This document shows, piece by piece, positions 53,445-63,457 of a stretch of 64,000 bases of DNA. The stretch covers positions 434,001-498,000 of the forward strand of contig NZ_JAPJZH010000002.1 in the NCBI RefSeq assembly GCF_027889715.1. The letters run 5' to 3'. The notes under the pieces were generated by a model, which ran no database searches, was not told where the DNA came from, and was given only the letters and a program-made list of their open reading frames with translations. The DNA comes from Allohoeflea poritis (GTDB lineage: Bacteria; Pseudomonadota; Alphaproteobacteria; Rhizobiales; Rhizobiaceae). Positions within the stretch are counted from its first letter, which is position 1, and every line of letters begins with the position of its first letter. Made by a program: the position numbers and the translations under genes.

Positions 53445-56400
53445 TTGGATAGAACCTGGAGAAACGCGCATGAACTGCGCGAGTACGAGTTGCAGCAGTG
53501 GCCGTATTCTGTTCATTCCATAGACGAAACTTTGGACGTCGAGCGGATCGAGGGACGTGCCAAACAGCTTCTCTTTCAAGCCTTGAACAGACGCAACCTG
53601 GTCGCCTTTGTCGGATCAGGCGTGCCCATCGCCTACGGGCGGCTGTCCTGGTCGGAATGGCTGGCGAAGCAATCAAAGAATATCAAGAAACTCAGCAAAG
53701 CATACAAAACATGTGCCAAAGCATCTGAATTATTTATTGAACGGCACTTAAATATAATAAAACTGGAAAATTCTAGAGATATTTTTGACAAAAGTGAATT
53801 AAAAATAATTGAAAACTATATAAATACACGCTGCTGGGAAATAAATTACTTCAGAAAAGAGCTGAACAGGATCAGCTATACAATGGATCGCATGTCGGGT
53901 GAGGAAGATCCATTTCTGCAGACTGAAATGCAAGTGGTATTCGAAGTCGCGTCAAAATTGCAAGAGATGCTTCTTGATGCATCCGAATTGTTTATCGAGA
54001 AAGGCAAGGATGGAAACTGGAAACTTGCGGAGGGTGATTGGCACCTATGCGGTTTCAATCCACGTCTGCCTCACGCAAGGGCACCGATAGATATCTCCAG
54101 AATTTTGGATCGAGTGAGCGAAAATGCAAGAACAATTGTAAGGGGCATGTCGGCCAGACGACGCAAAAATTACCTGCGCCTAAAAAGGAAATACAAGCGC
54201 GCGCTAAGGGACTTGGTCTCCGCGATCGATGATCCTGCAACCAGCCTGTCAGTGGAAGACTTCGCAAAACGTTTGCTCGTGGACGAATGCGCCCACGCTG
54301 AGGGAATATTGGAAGTGGGCCTCACAAGGGCTGATGGCAAACACCCTCCGGAGATAGCCGATTTCCTGCAATATATTCGAGAGTACGGAGCGGGTAACAG
54401 TGGTTCAAACCTTAGGCGGAATATCAGGGGAATAAGGGAAGATCCGAGCCGATTTTGGTCCCTCGCCTACTTCAGAACCAACTATTTCCTGAAGAGACTT
54501 CAGTTAAACGAGAAAGCCACTCTAGACGAGTTTTTTGCAGGCCCTTGGCGAACCGCAATTGAAATCATCGGAAATTCCGCCAAGGAAAACAAAACGAAAA
54601 CGGCTGGCGGCCTCGAGCGCAGGTTCATTTCTCCCACGCACCGGTTTACCCTTGCGCTCATATTGAAACTGATGAGCGGCACCGACAAAGGTGAGAAATT
54701 CATCAAAGACGAGTTCAGCAAATCGCCACTACCCGACGAGCAAGACGAGGGCGCGGGCTTGGACGAGCGCGAAGACGAACACAGCATCAAACAACAAGAG
54801 TTTGAATCGCGGAGGAGTCTGATTGACGATGAGCTCGACCCTCTCGCGAAATGTGCGCTGACGCTCGGCATCCGGCACTACCTGACCACAAACTACGATC
54901 TGGAAATCGAGCGCTATTTTCGCGACCGCGGGTACCAGCATTTTTCAGATAAGAAGCGTGACACCAGCGTCGAGCCACAGGAAATCCGACGCCAGAACCA
55001 GAAAAACTACCCGACCGACCAACTGGGCGGTTTTTTGAAGGACGACGCTTTCGAACCCAGGCAGGCAAGCGAACTTGTCGCCTTTTCCGTGGACCAGGAC
55101 AATGCCGATGCCGCTGTTTTTCATTTGCATGGCAGGGCGACAAGGGATTCGAATCTGGTCATCACCGAACGCAACTACATGGACCTGTACCTGCGCAACG
55201 ACAAAAACCGGGACACGGTCAATGAGAGCATTCGGGTCGCATTCTCGGCCAACCCTCTGCTCTTCATCGGCCTCGGCATGAATGAGGCCGATTTGATGCG
55301 CCCCTTCCGGGAATTCATGTCCAATCGTGACCGTCAGTTGGGCCGGACCGCAATCGCGCTGTCGCCTGGCATGGACAGCAAGGAGAAGCGCGCGCAGCAC
55401 GCATCCCTCAGATACGTTCGCTATGGCGCGCATACAATTTTCTATGGAGATGCATGGGTCAAAGACGGAGAAAAATATAAAAAAATCGATTGGCTGCACC
55501 GCATAATGAAATTGCTGAAAGCTATTTCAGACGTCAACAAAGAAACCAAAAGAAGGCGCTTAAGCAGCAATGAAATATTCAATCGCATTGATAAATCAGT
55601 TGGAAAATGTGAAATTCGAAATGAAAATGGTGAAACATCTTATCAAAATGCGCTTGATTTAATATTCGATGGACTAGATCGCAAAAAGAAAAACGCGCAA
55701 TACATAGTAAAAAACACCAAGTTTACTAAATGTGCCTTTATTTGCGAGCAGCTAAAATCCAAAAAGGATGTATCAAACGAATTATTCGAAACGCATGCTG
55801 AACGCCACCGAGAATCAATCGATTTTGAACTCGAATTCATACCCGAGTTGCTGAGGATAGCGATCCGCGGAACCTCCGGTAAAAGCGTCGAGGACAAAAA
55901 ACGCGATATCGAAGCAATGAAAATCGCGATTGACGGGGTAACGTCATCAATCCTGACCGCATCCATGTGCATTTCCCTTGAGGAACTGGAACGCGAGCGG
56001 AAGGACTGGTGGCACCTGTGGCAGGCCGGTCCGCCGGTTCGCGTTCCGCAGTTCAGAATGAAGGAGGATCATCCGCGACCGATTTTGCCGACTCACAGCC
56101 AACGCGGTGACATACACCTGCCAAACCGCTTCATTCGGCACGAGCTCGATAACACCATAACGAGACACAAAGATCAGGACGGTACCGTAGAACCGAGCGA
56201 GAGAAGCGCCTACAGCAACTTGCCGGTAACCGGCGTTCTGCCGTTTGACACGTTCATAAACGCCACCTGGAGCCGGATGCGTCAAGACCAGGATGCGGTT
56301 CTGAGCGGAAAGGATAGGGCTCGACGGTTGCATGTCATTGCAGCGCATCGAGGATCCGGCAAGGGAATATTCCAGTCGACGCTTTCGACCAACAGGGGAA

Positions 56401-59400
56401 TGCAGGCCTATATCGAAGCGAACTGGCCCGGTGCGGTCACCGGTGGCAACTCCCCGATCTATGCAACGGCAAGCTTCATTAATCTCAGCTTTTCCAGCGA
56501 AGTCGCCTCGACCTTCGACATGCTCGAAGGCTCGGTCTGGTATGCTGCGATGCTAGCGGAGAAAGATGCGTGGGCAATCTCAGGTGCCAGGCCGGGACAA
56601 GATCTTGACGAGGACATAACGAGAAGGGTCAAGGAAAAGCAGGTCGCGCAGGAAGGCATTTCTCGTATTCGACGCCTGGAAGCCGCGTTTCGCCTGTTCG
56701 CCGAGCGCGCGGGAAAGCATCGGCGGAATGTTCGCCTACTCGTTTGCATAAGCGCAACCGAACTTCTTCATTATCCCGGCGGGCTTGTAAAAAACCGTGA
56801 AATCGAACAGGTGCTGAATTTGCTGGTCGGCGAGAAAAGCCGGGACTGGCCGATCGATGTTGTGCTGGTAACGGGCGAACGAACGGTTTCCGAAACTCTG
56901 GCGCCATCCACACCCTTTCTTGAAAAATACAGAGCTGCGGTCAACGAAAATTCAAATGAAGGTCCAGAGCAGGGTCATCCCCTGCTGTTCGTCCCAACGA
57001 TGCGCCCCGACATCAATCCGCGGGGCCTGCAGAACATCTGCCGCCGCATGGATCGGATAAACCTCGATTTCGCCGGCATGATGCCGGAGCCTCAGCCTGA
57101 AAGTGCAAGAGGCGCCCTGGAGCAACAAATTCCCGAGACAAAGCCCGGAACATCTCCGCAGCGGCCCCATCATGCGGGAGAAATCGCCTATGTGCACTTT
57201 ATGCGCACGGTCAAGCCGGAGCGCCTTCTGGTGGACAACTTTTTTCCGCTCGCGGTCGTTTTGTTCTTCGGATTCGTGAAAGAGAACGCGGTCGAAGAAG
57301 AGCCGATGATCGAGGACGTTCTCAAAAAGGGCATAGGCGCGTTTCGTTTCGATAAAACAGATCGGGAGGATGTGTTTAAGACGCCAGACCCCGCGGAAAG
57401 CTACAGGCAATTGTCTTCTAGAAAGGACGACGAAATTGCCGAACAGTTCTGGAAATGGCAGGACGATTGCAAATCGGATCTTGGACAGGATTACACGGAT
57501 TTATTTGCCGCTGGAGTTCAGCATGATCTGAAATCTGCGCGAGAGCTTTTGCTCAAGCGATATCGGGTTGAGAACAAAGTCAGCCAGAAGCCAAGTCGGG
57601 CGCTTCGCGAATGGCGCGATATCCGCGCATTGCTTGCCAACAATCGTTATTGCCTGACAATATTGCTGGCCTGTGCCCAGCGCATAGCCTTGAGCCAGGA
57701 TACTCTCGGCGAGGCTTGTGAGGCAGCGGAAGCGTTTATCCGCAATACCGTCGACCATGTCAAAACGGTCAGCGCCGAGAAACGCGAAGAAGTCGTCTTG
57801 TCCGATGTTCTGGACGCCTATGAAGCGTTTGACCGTGTTGGCCATCCGTCGGACGACATCAGGCTGCACCTGTGCCTCTTGCGTCATCTCGGTGTCATGG
57901 TGGGGCCGTGCAGCGCCGACGTGCTGGCACAGGTGCCGGAGATACGCCACTATTTCGAGAATATCTATGTCGGCAACGATCGGCTTCGCATCGAGCGCAT
58001 CAACGAAGCGCTGACGGAACTGGCCGAGCGCGGCCTTGTTTTTCGGCTCAGGCCGCATCCCCGGCTGATAAACCGGTACAATATGCTGAAGCGAAGGGGG
58101 AAACATCGCAAAAAGGAACAGTATTACGGCCCCGAAAACAATCCCGAAACAACCTACCGTTACGCACTTCACCGACTCATGCAGGCCCACGTGACACGAA
58201 AAATGGGCAGCGGTCCGCGGGATGCCGCTCACTTCAACAGCTATGCACCATCGCTGTTCGCCTCCATGCCCAGCGACCTACCGCGTCTCAACCATGAGGC
58301 TTATACGTTCCTTGGCTCCTTGCTCGCCAACCTGTCGCAATATCCCGATCACCGTGCCGCAATGCCTGGCCCTGAAAACTGGCACTACGCAAAAACGCCG
58401 CTCAACACACAGATACAGGCACTGAGAGCGGCGCTGGGCGTTGTGCGCAGCTCGTTTTCCATTGCCGTGGTTTCCAGGTTTGAAGACTACAGCTATCTTG
58501 GCGAGCATGATGTTTCGCGTCGCGGTTACTTCGAAGAATACCGCGTTCAGGTTCGTTGGCTCATCCGCAAAGCCTACGAACTTCTTGATCGGAGTTCCGA
58601 CAAGCCGCTGAGGGATTATGACCCGTACAGCACCGAGTTCGCACACATCAATGCATTCTACGCTGATGAAGTCGTCTGGCTCTACAATGAATGCGGTGTG
58701 GTCAATCTCGTACAGGGCAATTTGTCGGATGCGGTATCCCTGCTCCGCCAGGCGATTACCATCAACCGCCGCATCGAGGGCCAAATGGATGGCGGTGCGC
58801 AGCACAACCGCATTTCGCTGAATCTCGCAATCGCGCAGCTCGAGCGCGGCAGGCTGACGGCCGCACGCTCGCGGCTGACCGCGATTTGCGGCAGCGAAGA
58901 GCAAAAATCACAGCGCAAAGGCAGGGTCTGGCACATCGCTCATGGATATCTGGGGCTGGTGGATCATCTGATGGGCAATATCGACAGCGCCCGTCGGCAC
59001 TACGAAAGGGCAATCCGTGTCCTGGATATTTATGGAGATACGCGCGCCTGCGCCATCTTCTATCGCCATGCCGGCGACATCGAGCGCGCGCAAGGCGATT
59101 TCGACAAGGCCAAGAGCAACTTCCGCAGCGCGTTGGCATTTGCTGAAGCCGGCGGACATGAGGATGTTCACAAACGCGTACGTCTTTCAATGATCCGGGC
59201 GGACATAGCTGCGTCTGTCGCCGATGGCAGGCGACCCGAAGTCACGCAGGTAATGGTGGAGTTGAAGATGGTCGGTGACTATGCCGACATAATGGAGATG
59301 CCGTCATTGCGGGTCGATGTCGATCACGTGCGCGCCGAGCTGCTCCTAGCGGATGGCGAAACGACATTGGCCGGCGAATTGCTGTCGCGAAATCTCACAA

Positions 59401-59603
59401 TAACCAAACGCAATGAAATGTATCTGCGCATGAACGGCACCCTTACACGATACGCGGAAGCGCTCCATCTGCGCGGACTCAGCGATCAGGCGAATTCAAT
59501 CCTGTTCTCCTCTCTGGAGATCGCCAAGCGGACGAGTAGCCAGGCCGAGATCAATGCTGTGGAGTCGGTATTCGAGAAACTGAATCCGACCGGCGCAAAT
59601 TAG
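53445..59603 (+). CDS. SIR2-P-loop-TPR giant protein, putative NAD-depleting effector/sensor
   Basis: A 2052-residue protein starting at TTG with GGGGAGGGG upstream. SIR2-like motifs: NLVAFVGSGVPIAYGRLSW (51-69, NAD-binding Gly loop), HYLTTNYDLEIERYF (478-492), VFHLHG (558-563, putative catalytic His562) and LLFIGLGMNEADLMR (605-619). A ~400-residue insert separates the first two motifs. A P-loop HRGSGKG (968-974) opens a central NTPase-like region with no clear Walker B Asp. From about 1700 to 2045 the chain is helical with TPR-like repeats. This order matches SIR2-STAND antiphage proteins. Visible AT-rich stretches (near 53700-53840 and 55450-55850) contrast with the host and suggest transfer. 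Confidence 0.7.
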   Translation: MDRTWRNAHELREYELQQWPYSVHSIDETLDVERIEGRAKQLLFQALNRRNLVAFVGSGVPIAYGRLSWSEWLAKQSKNIKKLSKAYKTCAKASELFIERHLNIIKLENSRDIFDKSELKIIENYINTRCWEINYFRKELNRISYTMDRMSGEEDPFLQTEMQVVFEVASKLQEMLLDASELFIEKGKDGNWKLAEGDWHLCGFNPRLPHARAPIDISRILDRVSENARTIVRGMSARRRKNYLRLKRKYKRALRDLVSAIDDPATSLSVEDFAKRLLVDECAHAEGILEVGLTRADGKHPPEIADFLQYIREYGAGNSGSNLRRNIRGIREDPSRFWSLAYFRTNYFLKRLQLNEKATLDEFFAGPWRTAIEIIGNSAKENKTKTAGGLERRFISPTHRFTLALILKLMSGTDKGEKFIKDEFSKSPLPDEQDEGAGLDEREDEHSIKQQEFESRRSLIDDELDPLAKCALTLGIRHYLTTNYDLEIERYFRDRGYQHFSDKKRDTSVEPQEIRRQNQKNYPTDQLGGFLKDDAFEPRQASELVAFSVDQDNADAAVFHLHGRATRDSNLVITERNYMDLYLRNDKNRDTVNESIRVAFSANPLLFIGLGMNEADLMRPFREFMSNRDRQLGRTAIALSPGMDSKEKRAQHASLRYVRYGAHTIFYGDAWVKDGEKYKKIDWLHRIMKLLKAISDVNKETKRRRLSSNEIFNRIDKSVGKCEIRNENGETSYQNALDLIFDGLDRKKKNAQYIVKNTKFTKCAFICEQLKSKKDVSNELFETHAERHRESIDFELEFIPELLRIAIRGTSGKSVEDKKRDIEAMKIAIDGVTSSILTASMCISLEELERERKDWWHLWQAGPPVRVPQFRMKEDHPRPILPTHSQRGDIHLPNRFIRHELDNTITRHKDQDGTVEPSERSAYSNLPVTGVLPFDTFINATWSRMRQDQDAVLSGKDRARRLHVIAAHRGSGKGIFQSTLSTNRGMQAYIEANWPGAVTGGNSPIYATASFINLSFSSEVASTFDMLEGSVWYAAMLAEKDAWAISGARPGQDLDEDITRRVKEKQVAQEGISRIRRLEAAFRLFAERAGKHRRNVRLLVCISATELLHYPGGLVKNREIEQVLNLLVGEKSRDWPIDVVLVTGERTVSETLAPSTPFLEKYRAAVNENSNEGPEQGHPLLFVPTMRPDINPRGLQNICRRMDRINLDFAGMMPEPQPESARGALEQQIPETKPGTSPQRPHHAGEIAYVHFMRTVKPERLLVDNFFPLAVVLFFGFVKENAVEEEPMIEDVLKKGIGAFRFDKTDREDVFKTPDPAESYRQLSSRKDDEIAEQFWKWQDDCKSDLGQDYTDLFAAGVQHDLKSARELLLKRYRVENKVSQKPSRALREWRDIRALLANNRYCLTILLACAQRIALSQDTLGEACEAAEAFIRNTVDHVKTVSAEKREEVVLSDVLDAYEAFDRVGHPSDDIRLHLCLLRHLGVMVGPCSADVLAQVPEIRHYFENIYVGNDRLRIERINEALTELAERGLVFRLRPHPRLINRYNMLKRRGKHRKKEQYYGPENNPETTYRYALHRLMQAHVTRKMGSGPRDAAHFNSYAPSLFASMPSDLPRLNHEAYTFLGSLLANLSQYPDHRAAMPGPENWHYAKTPLNTQIQALRAALGVVRSSFSIAVVSRFEDYSYLGEHDVSRRGYFEEYRVQVRWLIRKAYELLDRSSDKPLRDYDPYSTEFAHINAFYADEVVWLYNECGVVNLVQGNLSDAVSLLRQAITINRRIEGQMDGGAQHNRISLNLAIAQLERGRLTAARSRLTAICGSEEQKSQRKGRVWHIAHGYLGLVDHLMGNIDSARRHYERAIRVLDIYGDTRACAIFYRHAGDIERAQGDFDKAKSNFRSALAFAEAGGHEDVHKRVRLSMIRADIAASVADGRRPEVTQVMVELKMVGDYADIMEMPSLRVDVDHVRAELLLADGETTLAGELLSRNLTITKRNEMYLRMNGTLTRYAEALHLRGLSDQANSILFSSLEIAKRTSSQAEINAVESVFEKLNPTGAN

Positions 59604-59696
59604 ATTGCCAGTCATCAGAAACCCGGATTGCAAGGGTATCGGACCGTGACGGCGCACAACCGCTGAACAAACAGCGATGAGCGCTTTGTGGAACGA

Positions 59697-59727
59697 GCCC
59701 CGCCGGCAACGGCGGGGCCCTTGTTTT
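59697..59727 (+). terminator. Intrinsic terminator of SIR2 operon
   Basis: GCCCCGCC (59697-59704) and GGCGGGGC (59711-59718) form a strong 8-bp stem, followed by ccttgttttg on the plus strand. It lies between the SIR2 gene and the convergent permease gene and could act on both. Confidence 0.75.
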
Positions 59728-59728
59728 G

Positions 59729-61171
59729 TCAGCTTTCGTCCGGCTTGGGGATCGATCCCTGCATATGGCCGGACAGGCCGCCAGAGACTTCCTCGACCGA
59801 TTCATCGGCCAGTTCCTCCGGCAGGATCAGGTTGAGAACGATGGCGATCAGCGCCGCCGGCAGCAGGCCGGACGTCAGCAGTATGCGCACGGTCTCATGC
59901 GTGTACTGGACGGCCATCGGATCGAGCTGAAGCCCGAGGCCGATCGACAATGAAATGGCGAAGATCACCATGTTGCGGCGGTTCCAGTGCACGTCGGACA
60001 GCATCGAGATGCCAGCCGCGACCACCATGCCAAACATGACGATGACACCGCCGCCGAGAACCTCGATGGGCACCGTGCGGATGACCGCGCCGACCTTCGG
60101 TATCAGGCCGCAGACGATCAGGAAGATCGCGCCGAAGGTCACCACATGACGGCTCATCACGCCCGTCATGGCGATCAGCCCGACATTCTGGCTGAAGGAT
60201 GTGTTGGGCAGGCCGCCGAAGATGCCGGCAACGGCGGATCCGACACCATCGGCATAGGTGGCGCCGCGGATCTCATGGTCGGTCGCCTCGCGCCCCGCAC
60301 CACCCTTGGTGATGCCCGAAACATCGCCGACGGTCTCGACAGCCGATACGAACGCCATAAGGCAGAAGCCGATGACGGCGGCGATGGAAAACTCGAACCC
60401 GTATTTGAACGGCTGCGGCAGGGCAAAGGCCGCCGCATTGCTCCAGCTGGCCGCGATGGCGTCGGTGGAGATGATGCCGACCAGCAGCGCGTAGACATAG
60501 CCGGCGATGATGCCGAGCAGCACTGCCGAAACGGCGAGCATGCCGCGCGCGTAGAATTTCAGCCCAAGCGTCACGACGACAACGACAAGCGCCGCGGACC
60601 AGTTGAGCAGGCTGCCATATTCCGGCTGGCTGATCGCCGGAACGCCGCCCGCGGCATACTGGATGCCGACCTTGACCAGCGCCAGCCCGATCATCATGAC
60701 CACAAGCCCGGTCACGAGCGGCGGCAGCGCAAAACGGACCTTGCCGATCACCGTGCCCAGAAGCGCATGGAACAGGCCGCCGATCAGGACGCCGCCGAAC
60801 AGCGCGGCAAGGCCGTCAACGCCCTTGCCGGCGACGATCGGGATCATGATGGGCAGGAAGGCAAAGCTCGTGCCCTGCACCACCGGCAGGGCCGCCCCGA
60901 TCGGTCCGATGGTGATGGTCTGCAGCAAGGTCGCGAGACCGGCAAACAGCATCGACATCTGGATCAGGTAAAGCAGTTCCGGGAAATCCGGCGAGTTCGA
61001 GCCGAAGCCGAAGCCGGCGGCACCGGCAACAATGATCGCCGGCGTCACATTGGAGACGAACATCGCCAGCACGTGTTGAATGCCGAGCGGGATCGCCTTG
61101 AAAAGCGGCGGCGTGTAGTTCGGGTCTCGAAGCTGTTCCGGGGTCCCCAGTCCCGTGTGGGCATCAGCCAT
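59729..61171 (-). CDS. Nucleobase:cation symporter-2 family permease
   Basis: A 480-residue NCS2 permease with about 12-14 membrane helices. FKAIPLGIQHVLAMFVSNVT near 24, PVVQGTSFAFLPIM near 113 and FCLMAFVSAVETVGDVSG near 265, followed by GGLPNTSFSQNVGLIAMTG near 320, match the uracil/xanthine permease family. ATG 61171 follows GGGAGGA; an upstream in-frame start lacks this. The substrate is probably xanthine, urate or a pyrimidine. Confidence 0.87.
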   Translation of the reverse strand: MADAHTGLGTPEQLRDPNYTPPLFKAIPLGIQHVLAMFVSNVTPAIIVAGAAGFGFGSNSPDFPELLYLIQMSMLFAGLATLLQTITIGPIGAALPVVQGTSFAFLPIMIPIVAGKGVDGLAALFGGVLIGGLFHALLGTVIGKVRFALPPLVTGLVVMMIGLALVKVGIQYAAGGVPAISQPEYGSLLNWSAALVVVVVTLGLKFYARGMLAVSAVLLGIIAGYVYALLVGIISTDAIAASWSNAAAFALPQPFKYGFEFSIAAVIGFCLMAFVSAVETVGDVSGITKGGAGREATDHEIRGATYADGVGSAVAGIFGGLPNTSFSQNVGLIAMTGVMSRHVVTFGAIFLIVCGLIPKVGAVIRTVPIEVLGGGVIVMFGMVVAAGISMLSDVHWNRRNMVIFAISLSIGLGLQLDPMAVQYTHETVRILLTSGLLPAALIAIVLNLILPEELADESVEEVSGGLSGHMQGSIPKPDES

Positions 61172-61603
61172 GGCAATTCCTCCCATTGTTGGCCAGATAC
61201 AAAGATCCCTGCGGGCAGTGCGAAACGGTGCTGCGCGCTGCATGCGTCCAATGGCTGAAAATGCGTATCAGGACTGCCGAACCAACTCCCCTCGGTCCCG
61301 ACGCCCCGCGCAAATGGGCATAAAACAAACAGCCGGCCCGGCCGGCGCCCGCGCGTTCACAGCTATTCGACTGTGCAAGAATCACTCCCGGGAACACCTT
61401 ACCGGATGCACACAGTGCGATTTTCAAATTCCCGTTGAAGTACTTTCACACGCGGCGCAAACGATACTGCGATGTTTCAAACGGGCCGCCGGACCGCCTG
61501 GTGAAGGATCTGCTCAACCTCATCACCGCGCTTGTTTCCGCTCCCGAAGCTGCTAACGATGAGGCACAGCCATCTGGCGATAGAGGGATGCGGGGGCCGG
61601 CAT
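61172..61603. other. Non-coding gap between divergent transporter genes
   Basis: 432 bp that must contain promoters for the nucleobase permease (minus) and the SLC13-type transporter (plus). The frames across it lack ribosome sites and read like shadows. I see no strong repeat or RNA structure. Confidence 0.5.
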
Positions 61604-63379
61604 ATGAGCATTGCACAAATCGAGCTGTTCGTGCTCTTCGCCGCCGTGTTCGTCATGCTCTTCTGGGGCCGCTGGCGCTACGACCTGGTGGCCTTCAGCG
61701 CCCTGCTGGTCGCGCTGGTGCTCGGGCTCGTTCCCACCGATCAGGCCTTTTCGGGCTTCGGCCATCCGGCGACGATCATTGTCGCGCTGGTGCTTGTCGT
61801 CTCGCGCGGGCTGCTCAATTCCGGCGCCATCGACATCATCACCCGACGCCTGATCGATGCCGGCCGGCGCACGGCCTCCCATATCGCGGTGATGAGCGGC
61901 GTCGGCGCCGTTCTGTCGGCCTTCATGAACAATGTCGCGGCGATGGCGCTCTTGATGCCCGTCGACCTGCAGGCCGCCAGGAAAGCCGGCCGGCCGATCC
62001 GCCGCACGCTGATGCCGCTTTCCTTCGCGACGATCCTCGGCGGCATGGTCACGCTGATCGGAACGCCGCCCAACATCATCATCGCCTCCTTTCGCGAACG
62101 CGCGCTTGGCGAACCCTTCGGCATGTTCGATTTCTCGCCCGTCGGCGGCACGGTCGCCATTGTCGGCATTGCCTTTGTCGCCCTGATCGGCTGGCGGCTG
62201 ATCCCCAAGGGAGACGGCGACGACGCGCCGGCGGAAAATCTGCAGACGCTCGAGGGCTACCTTGCCGAACTCGTTGTTCCGGAAGGCTCCAAGGCGATCG
62301 GCCAGGAGGTGCGCGATCTCTACCCCGTCGGCGACGAGGACGATGTCGCCATTCTCGGCGTGATCAGGAACGGCAAGCGGCTGGGCGGTTTCTCATCGAC
62401 CGTCGTGCTGCGTGCCAAGGACATGCTGATCGTCGAGGCCAATGCCGAGGACATCGACGGCTTCCGCGGATCGCTCGGCCTTGAGTTCTTCGGTGAGAAG
62501 CCCTCGAGGTCGGAGGCCGCCGGCGACCTGTCGCTGATGGAAGTGGTGGTGCCGCGCGAGGCGCGCATTGCGGGCCGCTCGGCCATTTCCATGCGCCTGC
62601 GCGCCCGCCGCGGCATTACCCTGCTCGGCATTTCAAGGACCGGCAAGCGCTTCGCCAAGCGCGTGCGCCACGAGACGGTGCGCGCCGGCGATATCCTGCT
62701 GCTACTCGGCCCTGAAGACCGGCTGCAGGATGTCGTCAGCTGGCTGGGCGTCCTGCCGCTCGCCGAACGCGGCCTCAATGTCACGCAGCACCGCAAGGCA
62801 TGGCTGGCGGTCGGTGTGTTCGCGGCGGCCATCGCCATATCCGCCTTCGGCCTGCTTTACCTCGCGACGGCGCTGGCCATTGTCGTCGCCCTTTATGTCA
62901 TTCTCGACATCGTGCCGATCCGCAGCGTCTACGACCATATCGAATGGCCGGTCGTGGTGCTGCTCGGCAGCATGATCCCGCTGGGCGTGGCGCTGGAAAA
63001 CGCCGGCGGCACCGAACTGATCGCCGCCGCCATCGTCGATCTTTCGGCGGGCCTGCCCGCCTGGGTCGTGCTGACCATACTGATGGTGGTCGTCATGACC
63101 CTGTCCGACATACTGAACAATACGGCAACCGCCATTATCGGCGCGCCCATCGCCGTCGACATCGCGTCACGGCTCAACGCCAATCCCGACGGCTTCCTGA
63201 TGGCTGTTGCAGTCGCCGCCTCCTGCGCTTTCCTCACCCCGATCGGCCACAAGAACAACACGCTCATCATGGGCCCCGGCGGCTACAAGTTCGGCGACTA
63301 CTGGCGCACCGGCCTGCCGCTGGAGGTCGTGGTGGTGGCCGTCTCCGTGCCGGTTATACTGGTGGTGTTTCCGTTGTAA
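61604..63379 (+). CDS. SLC13/DASS-type transporter with TrkA-C domains
   Basis: A 591-residue permease. Two membrane halves with repeated signature loops, SAFMNNVAAMALLMPV near 104 and SDILNNTATAIIGAPIA near 504, plus IGTPPNIIIASF near 150 and the matching TPIGHKNNTLIMGPGGY near 545, match the DASS fold. Between them (about 210-380) lie two TrkA-C/RCK_C-type regulatory domains. The family moves sulfate, dicarboxylates or similar anions. ATG 61604 begins the mature-looking N-terminus; the frame extends upstream without a ribosome site. Confidence 0.85.
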   Translation: MSIAQIELFVLFAAVFVMLFWGRWRYDLVAFSALLVALVLGLVPTDQAFSGFGHPATIIVALVLVVSRGLLNSGAIDIITRRLIDAGRRTASHIAVMSGVGAVLSAFMNNVAAMALLMPVDLQAARKAGRPIRRTLMPLSFATILGGMVTLIGTPPNIIIASFRERALGEPFGMFDFSPVGGTVAIVGIAFVALIGWRLIPKGDGDDAPAENLQTLEGYLAELVVPEGSKAIGQEVRDLYPVGDEDDVAILGVIRNGKRLGGFSSTVVLRAKDMLIVEANAEDIDGFRGSLGLEFFGEKPSRSEAAGDLSLMEVVVPREARIAGRSAISMRLRARRGITLLGISRTGKRFAKRVRHETVRAGDILLLLGPEDRLQDVVSWLGVLPLAERGLNVTQHRKAWLAVGVFAAAIAISAFGLLYLATALAIVVALYVILDIVPIRSVYDHIEWPVVVLLGSMIPLGVALENAGGTELIAAAIVDLSAGLPAWVVLTILMVVVMTLSDILNNTATAIIGAPIAVDIASRLNANPDGFLMAVAVAASCAFLTPIGHKNNTLIMGPGGYKFGDYWRTGLPLEVVVVAVSVPVILVVFPL

Positions 63380-63457
63380 GGCAGATTGCGAAGATAATTC
63401 TCCAGAGTAGAACTTATTCCGGATCGGCAAACTGCCACTGTCATTACCAATCGTTAT

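Noticed and set aside
61155-61556. A 133-codon plus-strand frame in the gap between divergent transporters
   Set aside because: It starts inside the permease gene on the opposite strand and has no motif or ribosome site.
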